Shown here: one piece after another, positions 12,119 through 24,260 of the stretch
Position numbering within the stretch: the stretch's first letter is position 1
Layout: each line of letters opens with the position of its first letter
Source of the DNA: Klebsormidium nitens
Taxonomy: Eukaryota; Streptophyta; Klebsormidiophyceae; Klebsormidiales; Klebsormidiaceae
Reading direction: 5' to 3'
Assembly (NCBI GenBank): GCA_000708835.1
Contig: DF237009.1
Span: forward strand, 124,001 to 188,000
DNA length: 64,000 bases
The notes under the pieces: generated by a model
What the model was told of the DNA's origin: nothing
What the model saw: the letters and a program-made list of their open reading frames with translations, nothing else
Database searches by the model: none
Made by a program: the position numbers and the translations under genes

Positions 12119-13737
12119 CTAAGCACCCCCTTCAAGAGCACGTTTTGCGATTGCTACGAACGCGTCGGAGTCAACCCGGTTCGGGATGGAATCCATGCTC
12201 GGCACGCTGCACCCGAAGCTCTGTAGCGCCTCTTTGCACTGCACGACCAATGATACGAGTTAACGCCCTTCTTTGACTTGATTGCCTCTACTTGTCTATG
12301 ATATCGCTCAATAGTGCAGAAAAACTATGATACGTTTGTGTACATGAATACTCCTCGACTTTGTGAGATGTGTGAAGCCTCGAAGAACGAGCCTTTGAAG
12401 ACGCGTTGGAAGTCGAGTAGAGGGAAAAGCACCTCAGTAAGCGTGACATTCCATCCTCTTCCTTTCTCAAGCTACTTCACTGCTAAGATTGGCAGTCGTC
12501 AATGGGCCTTCGCATTAAGTACATGCAGAGTGCCTTACCTGGCTTGCATTTATTGCCCCCGTTGATGTCACGTCAAACATACGAAAGACGGCAGAAACGT
12601 CGGCGTCTGTAAAGAAGTTGTCCTGCAAAAGGGAATGTTATTCGGACTGTGTGTGGAAAGCTTAAAATGTCGTTATTGCAACCGAACTGCTACTGCTTGT
12701 GCTTAAGGAATCAGTCCGTGCACAGACGCGCCCTGTCAGCGGTGATATGGACACGCTCGTTGCCTCTTCTCGACTTGGACACATTGACGTTGGCATGGAA
12801 GAGATCTTAGGCCCTGATGACGTTGTCCTTTAATAAGTGAGAGAAAGAGAAGAGATGAGCCTGACTGCAGGACGTCGTCTCGTGCAAGGACAAACTGCAG
12901 TTGCCGTGTCCTTTGTCTCAGTACATAGGGGTCGAAGCATCACCAAAATTGAACTTACGCAATTACAAAGCTGCACAGGCTACCTGGTGCAAAGTGATCC
13001 AGAAGACAGGAAACCTGTTCCAAAAGGGATTGGACGTTGTAATTGTTTGCTTCCTCTTCTAGTTCCACCAAGTGACCTCCGACATTTAGTCGTTGACTTG
13101 CTTCGGTCAGTGCAACTGCACTTGATTGTAGCCGGGCTTCATCGTCTAGAAGTGCAAAAGCTTACTTTTCGGTTTGCCGCTTTCAGCTCTGTCAACTTTT
13201 CTATCAGAAAAGCCTTTGGATCTTTGGGCTTGAGCAACAAAAGCAGGCGTGTCGCTGACTGCAAAGACAAGGCAAGAAAAACTAAGTGGTTGATATCAAA
13301 GCTGCAAGCTGAGTTTACAGCAATCGACATTGTTACATTGATCTATGACGAAAGGGGAATCATGCAATGTTTTCAAACTTGACCGCTGGCAAGCTTGCTC
13401 AATAGGCTAGCGCAAATTGTGTCACAGCTTCACCACCTCTTAAAGATACATAAATCACATCTTTCCCACAAGCAGCTCATCCTATGAAGCTGTTTCTCTA
13501 AAGCGTCAAGGGGAAGTGCTTGTGTGTGTGTGGTTGGAGTGAGGAAGTGCCTGAGTACTTTGGCAATGAGGAATGCAGATAGAGCAGCAGGTGCACACGG
13601 CCCCAGCGTGGCCACAATGCATTTAGAGGCGATCAGTGCACTTCGATCCACTTAGAAGCTCTCCATCTTACCTGGAAGAGCTCTCCAACCTTATGCTTTT
13701 CCATGTACTCTTCTGCTTTGATCTTGGGGTCCAACAT
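12119..13737 (-). CDS. EFCAB10-like protein: RIIa docking domain plus EF-hand
   Basis: Small protein of 120 residues in four exons on the minus strand: 13737-13672, 13258-13166, 12622-12539, 12238-12119, all phase 0. The start MLDPKIKAEEYMEKHKVGEL matches the RIIa/Dpy-30-like dimerisation helix (x-EY-x-EKH-x-x-ELF). It is followed by LLLLLKPKDPKAFLIEKL, the second helix, typical of proteins docked in axonemes. Residues 54-90 form one degenerate EF-hand (VFRMFDVTSTGAINASQ, then KEALQSFG); Asp and Thr/Ser in the loop suggest weak or no calcium binding. The ATG lies 5 bases after an acceptor-like AG, so a 5' UTR intron is likely. In animals this architecture is linked to cilia, which suggests that this organism keeps flagella at some stage (inference). 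It is divergent from FKBP16-3. A long open frame on the opposite strand (12837-13382) overlaps it and is a shadow. Confidence 0.85.
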
Positions 13738-14671
13738 CCTCACTGAAATATGGAATACTGCGGTCAGCTGTGCCCCTCCTAGCTATCCTGTCAGATTGTT
13801 GACCTCAAGCAAAAAACAAAGGCGTGGGAGCTGGTGTTAGCTAATCCGACCACAGCTGATGCGCTTGCTCGCAAAACACCAACGAGCTCCACTTTATGCT
13901 CCTATAAGTGACAGATTCACTCTTCTTGCTGTATTGCTTATATACACCATCTAAATCTGCTAAAGCTCTTTGCTGCTGCTGTTTAAACGCTAAGCTTCTG
14001 ACAAATTTGGAGCTCTTCTGATTCATTGAATCGCGAGTAGAGCAATCATGCAGCTTATGAGAAGCTTGACCTGCGTTCGCGCCTTCCTTGACCGCCAGCT
14101 GGTCCACCGAAGTTACAAAATAATGAAGTTGGATGTAGAAACCAAAGATAGGACTACTCTCCCATTAGGACTAATAATCTTAGAGATTGCAAAAAGCTGT
14201 GCAGCTTTCACTTGTCTGTCACAGGAGGCCGGGAATCTCTAACTCAAAATCCAATGAAACCTAGTCCTGGTCCATACTACATGCTACAGCTGTACTTACG
14301 TCAGTACGTCTGCTAAAAGTGACAACTTCAATACAGGCTTTGTATTGTCACCTAAGCTAACCCCGTAGCGCGCGAAACCCACTGGTCCCCCGGGTGCTTG
14401 TCATATTCACGATAGTCATGTAGTGAAGATTACTTCGTCAAAGCTGGGATACGAACGCTTGTGCTCATAACAGAAACAGTGTGGTTGCGCGCGCAGCTTC
14501 TCTGGAAAGATACTGACCGTGGATGAGTTCGACCTGACAAACTTGGACGTGATCGAGCAATGCAACGTGGCCAATGTGACCTATCATACGTGATGCAGGC
14601 CTGATGCTCAATGCACCCTGGTCCCTGCGCATTGCCCTGCATTTGCTTTGTTCAGCTGGTTTTGAAAAGCC
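13738..14671. promoter_or_regulatory. Divergent promoter region, EFCAB10-like / FKBP16-3
   Basis: 934 bases between opposite start codons. It must hold both 5' regions and probably a 5' UTR intron of the EFCAB10-like gene. No specific motif is claimed. Confidence 0.5.
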
Positions 14672-17600
14672 ATGGCGCACGCATTGCAGACTTCCCCTTT
14701 CCTGGGTTCCACTGGAGCTTTCCAGTCAGCAGCATTGCAGCAGGTAAGCCCAGTATGCTTGGTTGTGAGGGGATGCAGGGCCGTCACGCGCGTCATTGTG
14801 CCACTGCATTGTGGACTTTCTCAAACGAGCATTGTTGACATCAAGCCTGCAGTCGCCGTTTCAGGTGGCAGGTGCCCTTGCAAGCGTAGGCGTGAGACTA
14901 GTGTTGCAGAGATGAGCAGCGCTTCAAACCAAACCCGTCAAAAGAACTTCTGGAGACTAATTTCTAGAGAACCAAAGTCTTCTACATGGACAGCAGGGTC
15001 GCCAGTGAGGACCGCTTTGCTCCACAGATTGTCACCTCTTGGCAAGTCTTTTGAAGCCAATTCCCACAGTGGAGGATGCTTTTGGTGACCTATCAATGTC
15101 CAGGATTCTTTAGTCAAATTACCTGCTCGGCCACAATATCTTGTAGGAATGGCACAATCCTGAGCATGCCTCTCATCAATCTTCAATGTGCAATGCTCCT
15201 AAGTCTTGGTGTTCGCCAAATTTGCTTTCAGGGCTTAAGTGTAAAACCCTAATGCACTGGCACCACCATATTTGGATGGCCAGAAGTTCTTGTGGCAAAA
15301 GTGCATGATTTGAAGCAATGCAGACCATGAGAGCGATCAATCCAAAGCAGGCGCCAGCCTCTCCTTAATTGAAAGAAAGGAAGCGAGCACGAACGAGGGA
15401 CTTGATTACAGCGAGAAGCTCGACATGTTTTTATCTGGATTCCGGGGGTAAACAGGTGCAGGCAGGACTGTTGAAACGGTGCGCAGAGAATCACCAATTC
15501 ACCTCTCTTTTTGCAGAGGTTTGAGAACACCGCCAGAAGATGCCCGCTTATTAGCTCCCACCAACCATCAAGCGCCAGGTGTCAAGCTGCAAGTGGTGAC
15601 TCCGCCAGGGAGGCACCTGCTGTCACAAGGCGAGCTGCGTTGAACCTCGCTGCGGCTGCGGCCGTCCTTGCGAACTCACCGCTCAGGGCTCAGGCGGCCA
15701 GCCTGCCGAAAAGCGACGATACGCAGATTAGGCTGGTGTCAAAGGACGAAGAAGCTGGCATCGAGAAGGTAGGCAGGCCTGCCGAGTCTGTTGTTCGACG
15801 CGACCGGGTGAAAATGGATGCGGCAGAGCGACTTTTGACTCTGAAGTCAAACGTTCAGCTTGCGTGGAGAATTGGACAACCATGATCCATATTTGGGGGG
15901 TGTTTGAAGGGGCCTTCTTTTCAGGGGCAGTGCATGAGAGGCCGCTGTTGTTGCCGCAGAAGGCGCCACACTTTTGAGATGTGTCTGCAATCTGCCCCTG
16001 AGTTGGTAATTTTATCCAAGGAGTGGTGTTGCTGATCGGTCGAGATGAAAGCATTCAATCGTTTGGTACTTTGGACCGGTTGAGGGGTTCTTCAATCAGT
16101 GCCCCGGGCACCTTCTTGTCCAAAGAACAACAATTCTGAGATCCTCCGCTGGCCCTACTGCTTCGCCTGTTGGTCCTTGGACAAGCTTTGACCAGTTTCC
16201 ATCATGTTCTTAAAAAGAGAGCAACAAGATAGTGTGTCGAGCCAAGTTCAAGTATGTAAAAATGATTCGCTGGAACAAAGAAACGCATGCCTTTCTTCTT
16301 GCTTTGCAGTTGCCCCTGCAGACGACCTCTTCAGGCCTGCAGTACCGAGACCTGGTGGCAGGGGAGGGACCCAGCCCGCCCGTCGGATTTCAGGTGAGGC
16401 CGAAAGGCACAGTCTTCGCTTCAGTTTTCTTGTCTGTATCTCAAGCCTTGATGATGACGTGGATTCTTATTGGCTTAGCATACTTGTGAAGAGTAATCGT
16501 CCGCAAACCAATGCGCAAATGCTGCATTTTGACCCGAGATGAACACGATACAATGGTCTTGGTAGAGACAGCTCCTGACTTAGTAAGGCTGCAAGTATTT
16601 GCCGCCTTTGCTTGGAATTCCAGGCCCACTAAGTGAACTGACCATGTTTTGGACTGCCTCTGACACGGTGTCTCTTCCAGGTCACAGTTCACTACGTTGC
16701 GCAGCTGCCAGATGGCCGCATCTTCAACAGGTGAGAAAACTGAAGAGCGATAACCAACTGTCGCAAAGGCAAGTACTATCGACATGAAGGGCATATTTAG
16801 AGGAATTAGGCACAAAAGCCAGTCGTTGGGCCTCTACTTCCGAACGCCTTCTGCGCACTGGTAAAGCCTTCACCATGAGGCTCTATCTGTGCATGAAGGG
16901 GTCGAACCCATCCACTATAGTGCGCGAGTGTCAGCATCCGCGTACAGCGCTTCAGCCGAAGTATTTGACACTACCTTGTTCGGACGTCCGCAGCTCTCTC
17001 GAGAAGGGCTCGCCGTACATTATTCGCGTGGGGGCCGGCCAGGTGTTGAAAGGCCTCGACGAGGGCCTGCTGACGATGAAAACGGGTGGCAAGCGGAGAC
17101 TATACATCCCGGGAGACGTAAGCCGCCCATCCAGTCGCTCCATTGTTTCCTTTCTCTTCTGCGCAATACATAGCTCTGAGTGAGATGGATCTCAATCGAA
17201 GGCAAGATTGAGGATCGCTATAATGTTGCCTGACACGTCTGTAGGAAGCACTCGTCAGAAGCGCCCTTCCTTGTAACCAACTGCCGCTTTCGGGTCTTCA
17301 TACATCCGACGAGTGGAAAGTTTGTCATGGCAATCATGTCCCGGACTTTGTACGAAGCCTGTGTCACAGGGGTTGGTCTTCGGCTGAAGCGTCTTCATTC
17401 CTCCGTTTCAAGATCCACAGTCCCCCGACGTTCCCCATTCACAAATACGACTTTCACATATGGTGGCCGACAGCAGTATATGTCCCCGACTTTCCCCTAA
17501 ATACGGTATATACGACGTTCACCATACATATATGATTCTCTGACTTTCTTCTCCTCTCGTACGTCCACAGCTCGCATTCCCGAAGGGCCTCGGCGCGGCG

Positions 17601-17711
17601 GCAGGGCGGCCGCGGGTGCCGCCCAGCAGCCCCGTCGTGTTTGACGTCCAGTTGCTGTACATCCCTGGCATTTCGGACGACCTTGCTTCGGAGGAAGAGG
17701 CTTCAGCGTAA
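14672..17711 (+). CDS. FKBP16-3: Thylakoid-lumen FKBP-type peptidyl-prolyl isomerase (FKBP16-3-like)
   Basis: Predicted lumenal immunophilin of 240 residues in six exons: 14672-14743, 15517-15768, 16310-16393, 16681-16730, 16994-17117, 17571-17711. The N-terminus is a plastid transit peptide, followed by a twin-arginine lumen signal (TRRAALNLAAAAAVLA, then AQAASL). The FKBP domain follows: TTSSGLQYRDLVAGEGPSPP, VTVHYVAQLPDGRIFNS, SLEKGSPYIIRVGAGQVLKG, LDEGLLTMKTGGKRRLYIPG, and the tail SSPVVFDVQLLYIPG. The run LDEG..TMK.GGKRRLYIPG..AFPKG and the order of blocks match plant FKBP16-3 better than other lumenal FKBPs. The acidic end (DDLASEEEASA) is also like that protein. Lumenal FKBPs generally keep few of the FK506-site residues, so isomerase activity is uncertain. 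Its role is probably in assembly or protection of photosynthetic complexes. It is divergent from the EFCAB10-like gene. Intron 5 contains AT-rich imperfect repeats. Confidence 0.94.
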
Positions 17712-18515
17712 AAGGAGGAAGCTTCTCCGTCTGAGGAAGCGTGATGATGTTCTAGACGGCTGCAGATTTGCGTTTGGTTAGCCTGGTGTGACTACCATTT
17801 TTGACCTGGTAAAGCTGCCGCCAAGTGGCAGTTTCGTGTTGCAACGTTTTCTTTTCGAGTGGTTGATCAATCTGCGGCGCCTAAAACTAGAGGGCCCGAC
17901 ATCGTCAAGTTGGGTCTAGTGCTCTTGGCATTCTGCCCTGAACTTTGTGTACTTAATTGTGTGATGGCAGTGCGTAGAGTGCCGCGCGGATCCACTGCTT
18001 TACGTCATTCTAATGATACAGTATGTCAGAAGGTGTGCTGGCCAAATGTAGATCATGTACCGCCTAGTGCAAGACGTTGGTCATGCACAAAGTCGGCCAT
18101 GCCAATTGGAGACCGGACACTTGCATGTGCACTTGGCATGCAGAATCGTGTCTACATAAGAAATCCATGGTATGGCTGAACATCAGCTCGCACAGTATTG
18201 CAACAGTCACCGTCAACTGAAGTACAAGCCCTAGCTGGTAATTTAAGCGGAGCTCCGGTGACCCCGATAGAAGTCATAGCAGTATTTCTAAATGAAACTA
18301 GAAGGCCGCGCATGATACTAACACCAACCATGATGAAAGTCAGCACTGAGCAGAGGTCAAACCTAGATACTGTACAGTCTGCAAATGACTTCCGTCTACT
18401 TGAGTCATCGCTCACAGGTCCCTTTCCACTATACAATCGAACCATGCAGTCGACTTCTAGCAGCATAGTATTTACATAATTAGGGGGCAGTCTAGAAATT
18501 CTTAAGGACGTCGTG
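17712..18515. other. Intergenic, convergent 3' ends of FKBP16-3 and glycine-rich gene
   Basis: No supported gene seen. Confidence 0.6.
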
Positions 18516-20596
18516 TCATCTCCTGCGGTTCTCAGAGTCGTCAAAGACTCTCGACACCTCGCTCCAGACGTCGCTCAGGAAGTCCTCCAGATCCCCGGAC
18601 CTGCATCGCGTACACTTTTTCTAAGCCCAAGCAGATTGTAAGAACGCCCACTTCCTCTATGAGAATCGTGGATCCCGACTGAACTTGTTTCACTTCCATT
18701 TGACAAACCAGCGCAAAATGCGAGCAGCTAGCATAGCGCCATGGAGCAGCTTGCGTTTCTGACAAACGCCCGAAACTACTTTAGGCAGTGGTTCTTGGCC
18801 ACTGATCGTCAGAGATCCTAAACTGATTGTCTTATGACGTTTCAAAAAAGTGCTGACTCAAGTAGGTAGATTTGCTCACTCATAGTCTCCACCGTTCAGA
18901 CGGGGTGGAGACAAATTCGAGACCACAATGGAAACCTCCTCCATAAGCCCTGGCATAGACCGTGCGTATTTCCCGTTTGCGACAAAAGAGCGAACAATCA
19001 TCTTCGGCACTCACCCCCGTGGCAGTTGCCGCCAGCTCTTTCTCAGTCTACTGGCTTTGGGGTTGGCTAGGTTGCTGTGCTTGCCCCTCCGATCCCAACC
19101 ATGGCCTCTCCCAGTTCCGTACCCGAAACCCAAACCTATCCCGCATCCGGCGCCTGGAAGGTGGATATCATTGCTTGACTAGAAAGTGAAGCAGCGGGGA
19201 AACAAAATCCAAAAACCTCAGCAGCAATTTTTGGTTTCATATTGCTCTGTTCCTTTTCGCTGATGCCTCAACTCTCGTTTGCAGTACGTGTGAGAGCTCT
19301 GGGGGTTGACTTTCCCCGTTTAGTCACGATGACCAATTTGTAATCAGATAAGAGACCATCGACTATGCAAAAACTTGCCCTTTCAATGAATGCAGGGGCT
19401 TACAGGTGGCGACAAAGGGGGGTTGCAGAATCTTTCCTTGTCAAGCCCAGTACAACTTGAAAAGAACCAACCGGATAACCCGTATTATTGGTGTGGAAGC
19501 TATCACTGTTTGTACATTGTCCACCTGGGCAGCCAATCAGTTTTGAGTGCATTCAAGTATGGCTGCCTTGACATCAATCTTCTCAAATACGCAAAGGCAA
19601 ACCCCGATCCTATCCCACACCTGGCGCCTGGGTGATTGATATCATTGCTCGGATCAGAGGAAGGAAGTAGTGCCATTGAGCTGAAAAGTACAATGCGCAA
19701 CTTGCTCTTCCAGACTGCTCCGTTGACTTCCAGCAATTACATTAGCTTTTGGGGTCCAGTACATTTTCAAATCTTTGGGGGTTGTGATTGACCATGTCAA
19801 ACATTTGGGAGAGAATCAAATGTCCAGAAGTGTAAGCATTGTTCTTATTAGAGGCAGATTGTGGGAACGGAGGGAGAATGCAGTGTCTTGCTTCATCAAG
19901 CCCACTTGAATCTGACTGCATCTTCATTTGAAGCCTTGCATTCCTGACTCCCTATAGTGACTTGATTATTGCACAGCCCAGCAACGTCCAGTTACAGAAT
20001 GCAACCAATGGATTACTGCCACTGGAAGTAACTTAGTAGAAACTTACCTGCGCCAAACCCGACGCTCATCATGGGCAACCCCACCCCCAATCCAAGCCCT
20101 GCGCATGCGCAGATTGTGATCAGCGATTCATCTGCTTTGAATTGCCTCCTTGTAGCTTCCTTCCTAAATGCAGCAAATGCATACTTCTTCTGATGAAATT
20201 CTGGGGCAGTTTATCGTCTGCTACACGGGCTGTGCGAGGACAATCGCATGCAATCAAAGGCCTCGATAACCAGCAGAAACTTTCAAAGCCCACTGAATTC
20301 GTATCCCAAGTAGAGTGGCAGCAAAGTCCCTTTCTTTGTTGACAATTCTATTGAAGCCCAATTTGCAGATTGGAGTAGTGAGAGCTTCCATGGTTTTCCT
20401 GACAAATGGAAGAGCACAATACAACAATAACGACAGTGCAAACAATTGAGGAACAGAACTTACCACCCACAAGCCCTAGTCCAACTCCCACCCCGCACCC
20501 CACTCCCAAACCGAACCCGGGGCCCAGCCTGCCCCAATTGGCCAGATTAACCTCCGGCAGCCGCCAGATTGGAGCTAGCTCGTTGTTGTGGCCCAT
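18516..20596 (-). CDS. Small glycine-rich protein with alternating G-x-G membrane-like segments
   Basis: Four exons on the minus strand: 20596-20464, 20098-20048 (51 bases), 19153-19015, 18600-18516, giving 135 residues with matching phases (1, 1, 2). The open frame extends 5' of the ATG at 20596, up to near 20682, without another ATG, so an extra upstream coding exon cannot be excluded. The core alternates Gly with hydrophobic residues (GPGFGLGVGCGVGVGLGLVG, GLGLGVGLP, GAGCGIGLGFGYGTGRGHGW). Such stretches resemble short plant glycine-rich membrane proteins (TGD5-like and related uncharacterised proteins); I cannot name the exact family. A basic segment (RLRKSWRQLPRG) and an acidic C-terminal helix (DLEDFLSDVWSEVSRVFDD) follow. 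The last junction could be mistaken for a stop: TGA overlaps the donor at 19014, but splicing adds a coherent 28-codon exon. It is divergent from YIF1. Intron 2 carries a decayed copy of exon 3. Confidence 0.78.
19593..19665 (-). repeat. Decayed copy of exon 3 acceptor and start of the glycine-rich gene
   Basis: On the minus strand the copy reads CAATGATATCAATCACCCAG then GCGCCAGGTGTGGGATAGG. The real exon 3 junction reads CAATGATATCCACCTTCCAG then GCGCCGGATGCGGGATAGG. The copy stays open in the same frame (GARCGIGSGFAFA beside GAGCGIGLGFGYG) and keeps the acceptor AG, but I see no donor after it. Confidence 0.82.
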
Positions 20597-21207
20597 TCCT
20601 TCGTTCTTCAAGTCCGAAGGAGATAGCTCTGAGGGCGGCTGCTCCAAGCCGCTGACGCTCCTCGCTTTCTCCCTCAAGGTGCCTGGTGCTCAATGACAGG
20701 AGGCACACGCAATGGGGCAATGGAACTTGAAAGGAAGCACCCCTTGCATGAAGCAGACTGATCGATGAAGCAGGTTTTACATATTATTCTTCATATAAAT
20801 TCAGAGATTTCTGGCGTTGAGGCCCGATGGTCGGTAGCGATCTGGCTTGCCACCTGTTGAGAAGCACGAGCCCAATTCTTTGTCAAATTCTACATGGAAA
20901 CCCAAAAATCACACGGTATTCCTTCTTGTGGAAAGCAATCTTGCAGAATATTCACTAGGAACGACGCGCATAAGCAGGGAGATCAAATACCGCATCTTCA
21001 CTCTAGATTAGCAGCTCAAAATTGAAGGTTCATGAACGCTTGATCAGCTTGGCGGCATAACCATTTCTGATTTCAGCTTGGCGGCCTGCTTCTATATGTC
21101 GAAAGTTTGCTGCTCTGACTGAGCATCTTCCATCCTTCACGGGAGGATCTGGTCTGCGTTTGATTTGTCGTCGAGCACGGAGGATCAGGGTGCGCCGAAT
21201 CAGCAAG
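20597..21207. promoter_or_regulatory. Divergent promoter region, glycine-rich gene / YIF1
   Basis: 611 bases between start codons. A non-coding first exon, or a short upstream coding exon of the glycine-rich gene, may lie here. Confidence 0.5.
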
Positions 21208-23026
21208 ATGAGCTACTATCCACCAGGGAATACGTGGCAGACCCCAGGGATGGGCCCTGGGGGAGGGTACGAGGAGTTTGGCGCTCAACCAGGGATGCAG
21301 CGGCCGGCAGCAGGACCTTCCGGGTCGAGTCCTTTTAACAACATGTTCTCTGGAGCGACATCTGCTATGGCACAGCACGGCCTGGCTGCTTATGGCGGCA
21401 AGTTCCTGGGGTCGGGGCGGGAATACGTGCAGAGCAATATAAGCAAACTGGGGAACATGCACTATTACTTCCAGGTCAATTCGCAGTATGTAAAGAACAA
21501 GCTGAAGATCCTCCTGTTTCCATTTTTGCACAAGGGCCACTGGACGCGCATTGCGGAGCAGGTTGGGGGGGATAAGCTGACGTATAAGCCGCCGAACGAG
21601 GACATCAACGCGCCCGACTTGTACCTCCCATTCATGGCTTTTGGCACATACATGATCCTGTGTGGCATTTTTCTGGGGATGAAGGGGCAGTTTGGGCCTG
21701 AGGTTCTCAGCAGTCGGTGCACGAGGGGCTTGGTAGCCTGGGGTGCTCAGGTGAGATGTCAATCCTGCAAGGAGTGAACGGATTACCTGTTTTTGAATTA
21801 TGCTGGTGATCTTGCAGCTTCTCTTAGGATTTAAGGAAGAATTCTGAGCTGATTCAGAATCCTTCAGCCTTCGCAGTTGATTGACTGCATGAATTTCAGC
21901 TCTTCTTTAGCCCCAGGAACCGGCACAGGGACCTTCAAGTAGTCACGAACATGTCAATCTGCTGCTTGATCAATTGCCGCCTTATGAGGGAAGTCCATTG
22001 CCGTGTGATGATACAAGCCACTTGGCCTTTCAATGTCAGGAATGAAGCTAACACACAGCTCACTTGATGAAGTGGGACCTTTTGCAATTGTCCGTTTTGG
22101 GATGGCTAAAGAATCTTATTCTGGTGATTGAGCTCAAGTGTCAGCTCTTACTAAGGGCCCAGCCATCAATAGGTAGTTCAAAATTTGGCCATGTGAATGT
22201 CTGCTGATGGCTCTCGAGAAACATCTCTCCTTTCGTCCGTAATCTGGAGTTGTTCAAAACGGAATGCTTTATCGGCTCCGATCAAGGGGAGATGTTCGAA
22301 GATGGTCCTTCTGCCGACTTTGAGTCTATTTTTACCTTTCTTTGTCCTCCTCATATATTTGTTCGATGAGGGTCTGCTGGCAAACGTTTTGGTCGATTGT
22401 GGGCTTCCTGATCCTGGCTGGGGTCTTAGGTTTTGTTGGGTTTGCTGTATTACACGGCGATTTGAATTGCACTCTCTGTATCTCGTTCTGAGGAATGTGA
22501 CCCACTTTATCCTTGAAGCCGTTTACCACTGTTTTGTTTGACAAACCGAATCACCCAAGTGGACGAGACAACATGAACTTTCGGAACAATCAAGACCTGC
22601 CATCACATCGCCACTGCTCGTGTCCTTGTTAGCCAAGCAATTCATTAGGCTCCCAAACTTCCATCTTGGATTTTTACTTGTCATCTCAAGTTACTCCTCT
22701 CCTTTCTTCAGATCCTACTGATGCGGTCGATACTCTACACCCTCGGATCCGGCAACTCCCCTCTTCTCGACATCACCGCGTATACGGGCTACTCGTTTGT
22801 TGGGGTCAGCATCAACATCTTGGCCAGGATGGGATCACTTTGGGTGTACTATGGGGTATTAGCGTGGACCACGATCAGTCTAGACGTGTTCTTGGTCCGG
22901 ACGCTGAAACGGATCCTGTTTGCGGAGGCCCGGAGTTATGACAGAGACTCGAGCCGGCATCACTACATGCTGCTACTGATTGCACTGTTTCAGTTCCCGG
23001 TGGCGATTGGGCTCGGCCTCCTATGA
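21208..23026 (+). CDS. YIF1: YIF1 family ER-Golgi membrane protein
   Basis: Two exons, 21208-21750 and 22712-23026, giving 285 residues. The N-terminus is Pro/Gly-rich and cytosolic (MSYYPPGNTWQTPGMGPGGG). The YIF1 domain follows: NMFSGATSAMAQHGLAAYGG, YVQSNISKLGNMHYYFQVNS, YVKNKLKILLFPFLHKGHW and PNEDINAPDLYLPFMAFGTY. Five predicted membrane spans begin at LYLPFMAFGTYMILCGIFLG and continue through exon 2 (LLDITAYTGYSFVGVSINIL, YYGVLAWTTISLDVFLV, YMLLLIALFQFPVAIGLGLL). YIF1 works with YIP1-type proteins and Rab/Ypt GTPases in COPII vesicle traffic between ER and Golgi. Its length agrees with plant and animal homologues. Exon 1 ends in phase 0 at AGCCTGGGGTGCTCAG/GTGAGA. The start ATG is the first in frame and begins the conserved protein. 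It is divergent from the glycine-rich gene (611 bases between start codons) and convergent with LpxK. Confidence 0.95.
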
Positions 23027-24260
23027 GCGCGACTGCTTAGTCTCCCGTCAGAAGACTGGCCGCTTTCAAAGCAGCTTCGTCAAGCCAGGGATCCGAAACA
23101 AACAGATATAGCCCTTGCGATTCTAAAGATATCCATTGGTTCGCAGCCCACGGAGCTGTATTCATTATTTGTTACTGTCGCTGCTAGCTTTGCATGTGCC
23201 TAACCTCATCATTCAAGATGCTATATGCCTAACCTCATCACTCATGATGCTAAATTCCACGAAGTGGGGTTGGTTGATTCCGACTCATGATCGTTTGTGG
23301 CGATGCATTCATAATTAGCCGCATGTTGGCGCGGCTGGTATCAATCGTCCCTCGATCCGCTCTCCAACATCAGATTGTTTCATCCACAACGGTACTAATG
23401 CATGCATGTGCATGCTCATGATCGTGCATCTCGCACCGCACATATGAAGCATGAGCTGCCAAACTCGAACATGGATTTGCAGCCGCTAAGTTAAATATGC
23501 ATAAGTATGTAGACGCAGAAGCGATGCGCCATGTGCTTGATGTGATTCATATCACGATATGCATGAGCCTCGCATATCAATACAGCTTCTTTCCACAATG
23601 CACTGAGGTTGCGAACAAACCCAGGAAACCTCTCAAGAAATGTGGCCAGGTTAATCGACACGAAAGCCGAGCAGGACATGAAGTGGCCCAGACTTGTTCG
23701 AAGGACTCAATATCTGGCCCGAGCCAAGTCGACCAACCTTTTGAAAGGGCCTTTCAACTCTTCTGAAACTTTCCGCCCAGGGATTGGACTCAGAGATCTC
23801 CCCGTTTTTGGTTTCATTTGCAGGTTGGTCGAAAGAAGCTGTATTGAAAAACGTTGAATCGATTCTGTACCATAAAGTGATGTCGATTGCCCACAGACTA
23901 CCTAGCTCTGCAAGTCCCATCCGGCCAGCCCAACCCTGAGATCGGATTAGGTATATCTACGTACAGTCTTTCATGATTGAGCGCTTGTAATAAAGGTAAC
24001 TCGTATGGAGATCCTTAACCAGAAAGAGTCAAGCCATTGCGCCTTTGGATCTCTTTTCAGTGGCTGCTTACTTTCCAGTGGCCATGAGGCACTCATCCCT
24101 TCAAAGGAGTCCTAAAAGTGCATAGGCCTGTGCTTTGCAGCTGTAACCCTGATAACTTGCTTCATGAGCATGCCACACCCTCGCACGTACAGCCGAATGC
24201 CTCACACCGACCCCGCAGGGCGTGGAACGTGCTTGACATCTCGCTAATGATCATCGAAAC
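23027..24260. other. Intergenic, convergent 3' ends of YIF1 and LpxK
   Basis: No supported gene. It contains a 29-base tandem duplication at 23196-23251. Confidence 0.6.
23196..23251 (+). repeat. 29-base tandem duplication 3' of YIF1
   Basis: Two copies of TGCCTAACCTCATCA followed by TCATGATGCT or TCAAGATGCT lie head to tail downstream of the YIF1 stop. Confidence 0.75.

Noticed and set aside
12837-13382. 181-residue open frame on the plus strand
   Set aside because: It lies antisense to exon 2 of the EFCAB10-like gene and shows no family features.
17400-17560. AT-rich repeats before FKBP16-3 exon 6 as another junction duplication
   Set aside because: The repeat words do not match the start of exon 6 clearly, so I did not count it.
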